Positions 8,842 to 16,114 of a DNA stretch of 64,000 bases are shown here, in pieces. Within the stretch, counting starts at the first letter, position 1. Each line of letters begins with the position of its first letter. The stretch is from the NCBI RefSeq assembly GCF_008704425.1, contig NZ_CP023696.1:372001-436000 (forward strand), given 5' to 3'. The translations under genes and the position numbers were made by a program. The stretch comes from Streptomyces fradiae ATCC 10745 = DSM 40063 (lineage in GTDB: Bacteria; Actinomycetota; Actinomycetes; Streptomycetales; Streptomycetaceae). The notes beneath the pieces are model-generated. The model was not told the origin of the DNA, did no database searches, and worked only from the letters and a program-made list of their open reading frames with translations.

Positions 8842-8959
8842 GCGGACGCGGGGGCGGCGCTCGGGCGGGCGCAGGCGTGCGAAGCGTTGTCGTCCGTCGG
8901 GCTGACACGGCGCGGCGGTGTTCCTAGAGTACGGATCCACGAACTGACCGGGGGGTGCC

Positions 8960-11245
8960 GTGGGGCGAAGCGGTGGCGGACGAAGAGTCCTCTTAGTGTG
9001 CGCGTATCTGGCGGCGGTGGGCAGCCCCTGGGTGCGCGACCTGCTGATCGGCGCCTGGACGGACGAAGGAGGGCTGCTCGGGACGGTGTACCGGGCGCTG
9101 CTCGCCCCGGGCTGGGTGCTCTGGCCGGGCTCCGGCCCCTTCTCGGACACGGCCGACCTGCGGGGCCTCACCGCCTTCGCCGCCCTGCTGGCCGGGGTGC
9201 TCGTGCTCGTGCCGAGGCTGGTGGGGCGGGCGCCCGGCAGGTCGGGGGTGCGCCTCGCCGCCGCCGTCGGGACGGGCGTGCTCGTCTCCCTCGCCGCCGC
9301 TCCCCTGTCGTGGCTGGTCGTCTTCACCTTCGACCCCTACGCCGAAGTGGTCTACGGCCGGTACGCGTTCGGCGCCTTCCTCGTCGACGGCCTGGTCTTC
9401 GGCCTCCTGCTGGGGCTCGTCATCGCCGCCGTGTACGGCCCGGCCGGCGCGGCCGGGCCGCGTGCCGGGCGCCGGGCGGGGGCCCCGTCCCCTACGTCCG
9501 AAGGGAGCACCGCCATGGCCGACGACGCCCCGGCCGCCGGAGGCGTGGCCGCGTCCGTCGCGACCGGCACCGAGCAGGGGGACGCCACCCGCTACCTGTG
9601 CGCCGCCGCCTACACCGATCCGGTCTTCGCGCGGCAGGTGGTGGACCGGCTGCTCGGCGACCGGCTGGGGGCGGTCGCCGTGTCCCCCGGCGTCGACCTC
9701 GTGCCCGTGGCCCGGCACAGCCTGACGGCCCGCCGGCTCCGCCGGGAGCGGGACCGGAGGCTGGCGGCGGCGTACGGCGCCATCGCCCTGTTCGGCCCGC
9801 TGTGGCTCCTGCTCGTCTGGCCGGCGCTGTCGCTCCTGGGCCGGGCGTCCAGGGTCGGTGAGCCGTACGCCGCCGAGCGCGGCCGGCATCTGCCGCGGCT
9901 GTCCCGGTGGCGGCTGGCGGCCACGGGCTGCTGCCTGCCGGCGGGCGGCGCGGCGCTGGGGGCCGCCCTGTCGTCGCTGCCGTTGCCGGGTGCCGTCCGC
10001 TGGCTGCTCGGCTGCTACTGGTACGGCGTGCCGGCACTGCTAGCGGCGGTGGCGGGCGCCGCGCTCGCCCTGCGGGCGGTGCTCGACGAGGAGGCGGACG
10101 TCGACGCGCGGATGCGCGGTGCGCTGCGGCGCGGCGCCTTCGATCCGGAAGGGCTGCCCCGTCCGGGCGCGGTGGAGCCGTGGGCGGCCGGGCGGATAGC
10201 GGCGGTCGCGGACGCCCAGCGGGGGAACGTCCGCTGCCACAGCGGCTTCTCACCGTTCGTCGGGTACGGCAGGCGGGAGTCGGCGTGGACGCTGACCGTG
10301 CCGCTGCTGCCCGCGGAGTCCGCGCGCGGTGTGGCGGCGTTCGACGCCTGGGCCGTGGTGGCGCGGCTGCGCAGGCGGCTGGTGGAGACGGCCGACGCGC
10401 TGCCCTCCGCCACGGGGGCGGACCCGCGCGGCGGTGCCCGGCCGGTCGTGGAGGACCGGGTCTTCGTCAGCGGCCGGGAGCTGTCCGGTGACGGCCGGCT
10501 GCTGCCCGACCCGCTGCGCCCGCCGGCCACCCGCCTGCCCGAGGAGGCCGTACGGCAGGTGGTGCTGCGCCCGGACGGGACGGCCCGCCACTACCTGGTC
10601 AGCCATGTGCCGCTGTGGGGCGGCGAGGTGGTGCCGAGCCATCTGCTGCACGTCGCCGTGGCGGACGGGGCGCTGCACCTGCGGTGCGAGCGGTACCTGC
10701 TGGGGCCGGTGCGGCGCGACCTGCACGCGGTGGACCTGCTGCCGCCCGCCTCTCTCACGGGGCGGGACCGGGGCGCGCTGCTGTCCGGGGCGCTGCGGCG
10801 CACGGGCGGGGCGCTGTGGCGGGCGCCGTGGTCGTGCCTGGCCGACGCCCTCGCCGAGTACCGCAGGCCGCGCCGGCTGCGGGCCGAGACGCGGGCCGCG
10901 CGGGAGGACCCGGCGTTCGACCGGGGCGCCCGGTTCAGCGTCCGCGAGTACGCGCAGGGGCCGGAGTACTTCCACCACTTCCAGCCGGTGGACGCCCGGC
11001 ACACGCTGGACGCGCTGGACCGGCACGCCCTGGCCGCCGTCCGGGACTTCCTGGACGAGCACGGCGTGGACACGGCCGACTTCCGCGCGCAGTCGCAGAC
11101 GATCCTCAACCACGGGGTCCTGCAGACGGGCGGCGTGAGCGTCGTGGGCAACCAGGCGGTCGGCACCGGCGCCCAGGCGCGCGCCACGACCGCGACGGCC
11201 TCGGCCGACGGCGCGCGGCCGCCGGGCGGGTCGGCGGGACGATAG
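8960..11245 (+). CDS. Large polytopic membrane protein of unknown function
   Basis: 761 residues from GTG 8960, preceded by a G-rich site. I do not recognise a named family. An N-terminal block has about four membrane helices (residues 5-22, 74-92, 98-125, 135-158), then a soluble stretch rich in Ala/Gly, a second membrane block (about 268-294 and 316-375) and a long soluble C-terminal region (380-720) with the motif HSGFSPFVGYG near 430. The last 50 residues carry LQTGGVSVVGNQAVGTGAQA, a motif that recurs in the small protein encoded 14 bp downstream (SSVGNQAVGPGARA), so the two probably work together. An internal ATG at 9515 (residue 186) has a good AAGGGAG site 8 bases upstream and could give a shorter second product. 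Whether it is one or two polypeptides is open. Confidence 0.7.
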   Translation: MGRSGGGRRVLLVCAYLAAVGSPWVRDLLIGAWTDEGGLLGTVYRALLAPGWVLWPGSGPFSDTADLRGLTAFAALLAGVLVLVPRLVGRAPGRSGVRLAAAVGTGVLVSLAAAPLSWLVVFTFDPYAEVVYGRYAFGAFLVDGLVFGLLLGLVIAAVYGPAGAAGPRAGRRAGAPSPTSEGSTAMADDAPAAGGVAASVATGTEQGDATRYLCAAAYTDPVFARQVVDRLLGDRLGAVAVSPGVDLVPVARHSLTARRLRRERDRRLAAAYGAIALFGPLWLLLVWPALSLLGRASRVGEPYAAERGRHLPRLSRWRLAATGCCLPAGGAALGAALSSLPLPGAVRWLLGCYWYGVPALLAAVAGAALALRAVLDEEADVDARMRGALRRGAFDPEGLPRPGAVEPWAAGRIAAVADAQRGNVRCHSGFSPFVGYGRRESAWTLTVPLLPAESARGVAAFDAWAVVARLRRRLVETADALPSATGADPRGGARPVVEDRVFVSGRELSGDGRLLPDPLRPPATRLPEEAVRQVVLRPDGTARHYLVSHVPLWGGEVVPSHLLHVAVADGALHLRCERYLLGPVRRDLHAVDLLPPASLTGRDRGALLSGALRRTGGALWRAPWSCLADALAEYRRPRRLRAETRAAREDPAFDRGARFSVREYAQGPEYFHHFQPVDARHTLDALDRHALAAVRDFLDEHGVDTADFRAQSQTILNHGVLQTGGVSVVGNQAVGTGAQARATTATASADGARPPGGSAGR

Positions 11246-11259
11246 AAGGGAAGGCGAGC

Positions 11260-11667
11260 ATGTCCGAGGAGAACCGGCACACCCCCGCCGCGCCGTCCGG
11301 CGGCGGCAACTACGGCGTCCAGCAGTACGGCGGGCGCAGCAGCGTCGGCAACCAGGCCGTCGGGCCCGGCGCCCGCGCGGTCGCCGGGGACGTCACCGTC
11401 CACGCCGACGGCGGCGCGGAGGAGCGGGCCCGCGTCGGCGAGCTGATCCGCCTGGTGGAGCGGCTGCTGGAGGAGCACCGGGCGGAGCTGCCCGACCAGG
11501 AGGCGCCGCGGGTGGAGCTGCGCCGGCTGCGGGAGGAGCTGGACGAGGGCGAGCCGGAGCCGGGCGTGGTACGGCGCGCGCTCGGCCGGCTGGCGCGGTT
11601 CGCCGAACCGGTGGCGCCGGTCGCGGCGGCGGTCGCGGAGCTGACGCGGGCCGTCGGAGGGATCTGA
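11260..11667 (+). CDS. Small protein with GNQAVG motif and helical C-terminus (DUF5955-like, tentative)
   Basis: 135 residues, ATG at 11260 with GAAGGGAAGG upstream, 14 bp after the large membrane protein. The N-terminal 50 residues are Gly-rich with alternating small/polar residues (NYGVQQYGG, SSVGNQAVGPGARAVAG, DVTVHADGG), which suggests a short beta-repeat; this motif is shared with the C-terminus of the upstream protein. Residues 55-135 form a charged helical region (GELIRLVERLLEEHR, VELRRLREELDEGE, and a hydrophobic final helix AAAVAELTRAV). The layout recalls Streptomyces proteins catalogued as DUF5955, in which a GN-type motif precedes a helical pair; I cannot confirm this without a profile search. 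No enzymatic residues are evident. Confidence 0.7.
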   Translation: MSEENRHTPAAPSGGGNYGVQQYGGRSSVGNQAVGPGARAVAGDVTVHADGGAEERARVGELIRLVERLLEEHRAELPDQEAPRVELRRLREELDEGEPEPGVVRRALGRLARFAEPVAPVAAAVAELTRAVGGI

Positions 11668-11693
11668 CCGCCGCCGCCCTCACCGTCAACGCG

Positions 11694-11734
11694 CTTCTGG
11701 TCCAGACCTCTTGACGAAAGGTCTGGACCAGAAG
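11694..11734. promoter_or_regulatory. Paired DasR-like (dre) sites and promoter of the chitinase gene
   Basis: A perfect 16-bp inverted repeat, each arm containing TGGTCCAGACCT (left) or its complement (right), with a 9-bp spacer that includes TTGACG, a good -35 box. TGGTCCAGACCT elements are the known direct repeats upstream of Streptomyces chitinase genes and match the DasR responsive element TGGTCTAGACCA closely. The site lies 54 bp upstream of the chitinase start, so induction by chitin breakdown products is expected. Confidence 0.85.
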
Positions 11735-11787
11735 ACTCTGAGGGTCGCTGATGGTTCCGACCGGCCCCGGGGATGGGAGACGCGGAG

Positions 11788-12966
11788 ATGGCACGTCGCG
11801 GAAGAAGGCTGCTGGGCATGGGACTCGCGGTCGCGGGCCTCTCCTCCTTACTGGGCGGGGCGCTCCCCGCGACGGCGGTGCCGCCCTCGACCGCGGAGGC
11901 GGCGGCCTCCGCGCCGGGCTGGGCGGCGCGTTCCTCGGCCGCGGAGGCGGCACGCCCCTCCCCCGCCCTGGCGGCGCGCCCCTCCCCCACCGCGGCCGGC
12001 CCGGCGGCCGCCACCTGCGCGCTCAGGCCGAAGCCCGCGGGCAAGGTCCTCCAGGGGTACTGGGAGAACTGGGACGGCGCCGCGAACGGCGTCCACCCGC
12101 CCTTCGGCTGGACCCCCGTCACCGACCCGAGGATCCGGCAGCACGGCTACAACGTCGTCAACGCCGCCTTCCCCGTGATCCGCTCGGACGGCACGGCCCT
12201 GTGGCAGGACGGCATGGACAACACGGTCAAGGTGCCCACGCCCGCCGAGATGTGCGAGGCGAAGGCCGCCGGACTCACCGTGCTGCTGTCCATCGGCGGC
12301 GCCACCGCCGGGATCGACCTGAACTCGACGGCCGTCGCCGACCGGTTCGTCGACACGATCGTGCCGATCCTCAAGACGTACAACTTCGACGGGATCGACA
12401 TCGACATCGAGACCGGCCTGGTCGGCAGCGGCGACATCCGGCGCCCGTCGACCTCGCAGGCGAACCTGATCCGCATCATCGACGGCGTCCTGGAGCGCAT
12501 GCCGCCCGGCTTCGGCCTGACCATGGCCCCGGAGACGGCGTACGTCACCGGCGGCAGCGTCGTCTACGGCTCCATCTGGGGCGCCTACCTGCCGATCATC
12601 AAGAAGTACGCGGACAACGGCCGCCTGTGGTGGCTGAACATGCAGTACTACAACGGCAGCATGTACGGCTGCTCCGGCGACGCGTACGCGGCGGGCACGG
12701 TCGCGGGGTTCACCGCGCAGACCGACTGCCTCGACCGGGGGCTCGTCGTGCAGGGCACCACCGTCCGCGTCCCCTACGACAAGCAGGTGCCGGGCCTGCC
12801 CGCCCAGCCGGGCGCCGGCGGCGGCCACATGCAGCCCGCCGCGGTCGCCCAGGCGTGGAACGCGTACGGCGGCCGCCTCAAGGGCCTCATGACGTGGTCC
12901 ATCAACTGGGACGGCTCGCGGAACTGGACCTTCGGCGACAACGTCCGCGCGCTGCAGGGACGTTGA
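11788..12966 (+). CDS. Secreted GH18 chitinase
   Basis: 392 residues with a signal peptide (MARRGRRLLGMGLAVAGLSS, Ala-rich to about residue 30), an Ala/Pro/Ser-rich linker to residue 75, and a single GH18 barrel. The catalytic signature DGIDIDIE is at 201-208 with E208 as the acid. Other barrel landmarks are LQGYWENWDG (strand 1), TVLLSIGGAT (strand 3), MAPETAYV and MTWSINWDGS (strand 8 Trp). There is no chitin-binding module. It hydrolyses chitin chains outside the cell. The ATG at 11788 gives a proper signal sequence; an ATG five codons upstream is also possible. Two DasR-like sites upstream tie it to the GlcNAc regulon. Confidence 0.93.
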   Translation: MARRGRRLLGMGLAVAGLSSLLGGALPATAVPPSTAEAAASAPGWAARSSAAEAARPSPALAARPSPTAAGPAAATCALRPKPAGKVLQGYWENWDGAANGVHPPFGWTPVTDPRIRQHGYNVVNAAFPVIRSDGTALWQDGMDNTVKVPTPAEMCEAKAAGLTVLLSIGGATAGIDLNSTAVADRFVDTIVPILKTYNFDGIDIDIETGLVGSGDIRRPSTSQANLIRIIDGVLERMPPGFGLTMAPETAYVTGGSVVYGSIWGAYLPIIKKYADNGRLWWLNMQYYNGSMYGCSGDAYAAGTVAGFTAQTDCLDRGLVVQGTTVRVPYDKQVPGLPAQPGAGGGHMQPAAVAQAWNAYGGRLKGLMTWSINWDGSRNWTFGDNVRALQGR

Positions 12967-12975
12967 CCCGCCATG

Positions 12976-13010
12976 CCGCCCGGCCGGCGGGAAGGCCGCC
13001 GGCCGGGCGG
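12976..13010. terminator. Hairpin terminator after chitinase
   Basis: A perfect 15-bp stem (CCGCCCGGCCGGCGG with its complement) and 5-nt loop GAAGG begins 10 bp after the chitinase stop. It lies between convergent genes. Confidence 0.75.
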
Positions 13011-13020
13011 GGCGGGGCCG

Positions 13021-13080
13021 TACCCGACGGGGCCGTACCCGACGGGGCCGTACGCGGCCGGGCCTTACGCGGCCGGGCCG
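13021..13080. repeat. Four tandem 15-bp repeats
   Basis: Units TACCCGACGGGGCCG (twice) then TACGCGGCCGGGCCT and TACGCGGCCGGGCCG run end to end, right up to the stop of the converging acetyltransferase gene. No coding role is apparent. Confidence 0.85.
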
Positions 13081-13083
13081 GGC

Positions 13084-14046
13084 TCACGCCGGGGAGGGCG
13101 CCGCGGGGGTCACCGGGAGGACCACCTCCCAGGTGTCCACCGCGTACCGGGTGCTCATCCCGTGCGCCTCGTACAGACGCAGGGCGCCCGACTCGTTGAG
13201 GGTGTCCACGCCGAGCCCGATCGTGTCGCGCCCGAGTGCCGCGTACGTGCCGAAGGCGTGCCGCAGCAGGTACCCGGCGATCCCGCGGCCCCGGTACTCC
13301 TTGCGTACGCCGACGCGGCCGATCCACGCCATGCTCTGCCGGTCGTTGCGCGAGTAGAGGACGGCCGCGTCGTCCGCCCCGAGCGAGGCGATCCACACGA
13401 GGGACCAGTCGACGCGGTCGCCGCCGATGTCGTCGAGCCACTGCTCGTAGGTGCGCGGCTGGTGGCCGAAGTGCTCGCTGAAGGTCTCCTGGACCAGGGC
13501 GTGGGCACGCCGCCGGTCCGCGGGGTCCGCGCAGTCGCGCAGGCCCAGCCCGGCGGGCGGCTCGGGAACGGCCCGGTCTCCGTCCGACAGCGGCCTGGCC
13601 ATCACATGGTGGCGCCGGACCCGCTCCCAGCCCCGGCGGGCCAGCATGCCGACGTCGGTGGTGGGCCGCGCGTTGAGGTGCAGGTGGAGGACGGCCCGGT
13701 CGGCGCCGTTGGCCCGCGCCCGCTCGGCGGCCCGGCGCTCCACCAGCTCGAACAGGTGCTCGCCCGCCGCCTCGTGGCCGGGCAGGACGTAGTGGTCGGT
13801 GTCGACGCGCTCGCCCCCGGACTCGTCCCAGACGAGGGCGTAGGCGACGAGCCGCCCGTCCTGGAAGGCAAGCCAGGAGTCCCGGCCGAGGTCCGCCTCG
13901 GGGTGGGCGAGGTCGGTCTCGACGTCGTGCAGCTCGGTGTCGGGGGCACCGGTCTCGATGGTGTCGATCTCGTTGAGCAGCCCGCAGATCAGCGGGGCGT
14001 CGTCCAGGGTCGCCGGACGTACGGAGAAGGGGTCTTCGGAGTGCAT
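13084..14046 (-). CDS. Tandem GNAT acetyltransferase
   Basis: 320 residues made of two GNAT folds in series, as in the mycothiol synthase MshD and related proteins. The N-terminal half (residues 1-150) is degenerate. The C-terminal half has an intact acetyl-CoA loop, RKEYRGRGIAGYLL (about 247-260), preceded by WIGRVGV and followed by LGVDTLNESGALRLYEAHGM. It would transfer an acetyl group to an amine; the substrate is unknown. True MshD is possible but the N-terminal half is poorly matched and the context (chitinase on one side, lectin on the other) gives no support. ATG at 14046. Confidence 0.82.
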   Translation of the reverse strand: MHSEDPFSVRPATLDDAPLICGLLNEIDTIETGAPDTELHDVETDLAHPEADLGRDSWLAFQDGRLVAYALVWDESGGERVDTDHYVLPGHEAAGEHLFELVERRAAERARANGADRAVLHLHLNARPTTDVGMLARRGWERVRRHHVMARPLSDGDRAVPEPPAGLGLRDCADPADRRRAHALVQETFSEHFGHQPRTYEQWLDDIGGDRVDWSLVWIASLGADDAAVLYSRNDRQSMAWIGRVGVRKEYRGRGIAGYLLRHAFGTYAALGRDTIGLGVDTLNESGALRLYEAHGMSTRYAVDTWEVVLPVTPAAPSPA

Positions 14047-14388
14047 CAGGCAACTGTCGGCCGCCCCGGGGTTCCCCGCAATCGATTTCCGCGGGCCCGG
14101 CCGACCCGCGGGACCCGCCCGCCTGGTGCCGCATGACGGGCCAGACGTGCCGCGGCCCGGTCGCCGGGGCCGCCGGGGACCGGCCGTGTACGCGCTGCGC
14201 CTCTCGGCGGGCGCCCGCCCGACGCGCGCGGACGCCCCCTGGCACCCGGAGGCGCCGGGCTCCTCGTCGCGGCCGTGAGGCGGCCCCGCCGTCCACCCGC
14301 GGGGCCGGGGTGGCCGGGCCGCGGCCTCCGACCGGGTCCGCGCACTGGCGTCCGGCCCCGGCGGGACCGGACGCCGGTGCGGGGTGGC
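14047..14388. other. Gene-free spacer downstream of the lectin gene
   Basis: 342 bp of GC-rich sequence with no credible gene on either strand. The only structure seen is the lectin terminator at its right end. Confidence 0.6.
14343..14379 (-). terminator. Hairpin terminator of the lectin gene
   Basis: A 13-bp stem with one mismatch (arms GGCGTCCGG at 14347-14355 and CCGGACGCC at 14367-14375, extended on both sides) lies 10 bp after the lectin stop codon. Confidence 0.65.
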
Positions 14389-14880
14389 TCAGTCGCCGGT
14401 GTTCGTGGCCCACAGGGGCCGGTTGGAGCCGTCGTAGACCACGACGTTGCCGTCGTCCTGTACCGCGAGGACATGGCCGCGGTTCCAGGTGTTGGAGGCC
14501 CACAGCGCCTTGCTGCCGCTGTCGTACAGGACGAAGTTGCCGTCCTGCTGGAAGACGGCGCAGTGGCCCTTGGGCCAGGCGCCGGGGGCCTGCCAGGCGG
14601 CCCGGCCGTCCTTGTAGAGGACGAAGTTGCCGTCCTCCTGGACACGGAGGACCGCCCGGCCGTTCCCCGAGGTCAGCGCCTGGTTCCGGCAGATCCTGGT
14701 GCCCTTGCCGTACCGGGCGTCGGCGAGGGCGCCCGCCGGGCCGGCTCCGCGCGCCGCCGCCTCCTGCCCGGCGGGGGCGGCGGGCGCGGCGGGGGCGGCG
14801 GCTGCCCCGGTCACCGTCGTGGCCGCCATGAGCATGGCCGCCGCCACCGCGAGCGACATCCGGCTGAACCTCTTCCGCAC
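14389..14880 (-). CDS. Secreted bulb-type (B-lectin) mannose-binding lectin
   Basis: 163 residues. The GTG at 14880 has a GGAGG 8 bases upstream and gives a signal peptide (VRKRFSRMSLAVAAAMLMAA...) with Ala-rich cleavage region near residue 25. The mature part is one B-lectin domain with three copies of the QxDxNxVxY sugar-binding motif: VQEDGNFVLY, FQQDGNFVLY and VQDDGNVVVY, and alternating Trp repeats (AAWQAPG, ALWASNTW, PLWATNT). Such domains bind alpha-mannose and are found in plant lectins and bacteriocin-like proteins. No catalytic domain is attached. The third motif is complete, so three functional sites are expected. A perfect palindrome sits in the upstream region. It is not adjacent to the mannan genes. 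Confidence 0.88.
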   Translation of the reverse strand: MRKRFSRMSLAVAAAMLMAATTVTGAAAAPAAPAAPAGQEAAARGAGPAGALADARYGKGTRICRNQALTSGNGRAVLRVQEDGNFVLYKDGRAAWQAPGAWPKGHCAVFQQDGNFVLYDSGSKALWASNTWNRGHVLAVQDDGNVVVYDGSNRPLWATNTGD

Positions 14881-14903
14881 GGAAATACCTCCTCGACGTC
14901 GTG

Positions 14904-14926
14904 GAACATCCCTTTCCGGGATGTTC
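14904..14926. promoter_or_regulatory. Perfect inverted repeat upstream of the lectin gene
   Basis: Arms GAACATCCC and GGGATGTTC with a 5-bp spacer (TTTCC), 23 bp upstream of the lectin start. It could be a repressor or activator site; no regulator gene lies next to it. Confidence 0.55.
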
Positions 14927-15315
14927 ACCGCCAGGTTTTCCAGGCGCCCTCCCCGGCATTCCGAAGGATTGCGGGAAGGATCGGTTCGGGCCAGGTCCGG
15001 GTGCCGGTGAAGAAATGTTCCCTCCCTTGACCTGCCACTTCGCGGCTGGTCGGGACGTCCTGCTTCTTCGTCCGGAATTCCGTGGCGCGCGAGTTCATCC
15101 GACGAACCGGTCCTATGATCTCGCGACTGCCTCCGACGGAAGGGGACCGCTGGAACTCCCGCTCGGAAATCACCGGCCCGGGACCGCGGGCCGGGCCCGG
15201 GACCGTGGCCCGAGACCGCGGGCCGGGAAGTACCGGCATGGGAGTACCGGCACGGCGGTTCAGACCGTGCGGCTCCGGCCGGACGCTGCCGGTCGGGCCC
15301 CTCCGCTCCTCCCCG
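14927..15315. other. Promoter-side spacer with short direct repeats
   Basis: About 390 bp between the lectin start region and the 3' end of RNase HI. It is less GC-rich near 14940-15110 (likely lectin upstream sequence), then becomes repetitive (AGTACCGGCA at 15229 and 15242; GACCGCGGGCCGGG repeats). No gene seen. Confidence 0.55.
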
Positions 15316-15987
15316 TCAGGAGGCCGCCGCGCACGCCGGGTGGCCCCAGCCGGCATCGTTCCTGGCGATGGTCTCGCCCTTGTCGTACGGGCGCCCGCAG
15401 CGGCAGCGGCCGGAGAACTTCGCCCGGATCGTGGCCCCGGTCCGGGCGCCCCGGCTCGCGGTGCGCGCGCGGCGGGGCGCCTGCGGGCGCTCGCGGGTGT
15501 CCGGCGGCGGCAGGACCGAGCCGGCGGCCGAGCCCGCGGGCTCCTGGCTGACCGCCGAGTGGCTGGCGGCCGCGTCGGCGGCGGCGTTCAGGGGGTCGCC
15601 GTCCACCCGGTGTGCCGGCGTGTACACGAACCGCACGTCCCGGCCGGTCAGCAGCCCGTCGATGGCGACGACCAGGTCCCGGTTGGCCACGGGCGAGCCG
15701 GACGCGGTCTTCCAGCCCTTGCGCCGCCACCCCGGCAGCCAGGTGGTGACGGCCTTCATGGCGTACTGGGAGTCCATGCGGACCTCCAGCGGCGTCGCCG
15801 GGTCGGTGGCCTCCAGCAGCCGCAGCAGCGCGGTCAGTTCGGCGACGTTGTTCGTGGCCCGGCCCAGCGGCCCGGCCTCCCAGGAGACGACCTGCCCGTC
15901 CGCACCGGCGACGACCCACGCCCAGGCCGCGGGTCCGGGATTGCCCTTGCACGCCCCGTCACAGGCGGCGATGATCCGTTCCGTCAT
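15316..15987 (-). CDS. rnhA: Ribonuclease HI with C-terminal Cys/His zinc-binding-like tail
   Basis: 223 residues. The first 145 form an RNase H fold: D10 in ACDGACKGNPGP, E50 in NNVAELTALL, D72 in MDSQYAMKAV and D138 in LNAAADAAA, with H126 (YTPAHRVDG) as the usual helper His. It degrades RNA in RNA:DNA hybrids. After a Pro/Arg-rich linker (145-190) there is a small C-terminal module FSGRCRCGRPY...GWGHPAC with C195, C197, H216 and C219, a probable zinc knuckle that may aid nucleic-acid binding. ATG at 15987 gives the standard N-terminus. The Mrr-like gene lies 127 bp upstream on the same strand. Confidence 0.92.
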   Translation of the reverse strand: MTERIIAACDGACKGNPGPAAWAWVVAGADGQVVSWEAGPLGRATNNVAELTALLRLLEATDPATPLEVRMDSQYAMKAVTTWLPGWRRKGWKTASGSPVANRDLVVAIDGLLTGRDVRFVYTPAHRVDGDPLNAAADAAASHSAVSQEPAGSAAGSVLPPPDTRERPQAPRRARTASRGARTGATIRAKFSGRCRCGRPYDKGETIARNDAGWGHPACAAAS

Positions 15988-16114
15988 TGTTCCGATCCTG
16001 CCATGTCCGCGCAGGTGCTCCGTCCGCCTCCGTCCGCCTCCGGCCCCGTCGGCCCCGCCGGTCGGGCCGCCCGCGTCGGTCCCGTCGCCCCGGCCGCCGC
16101 GCCACCCCGCCGCC

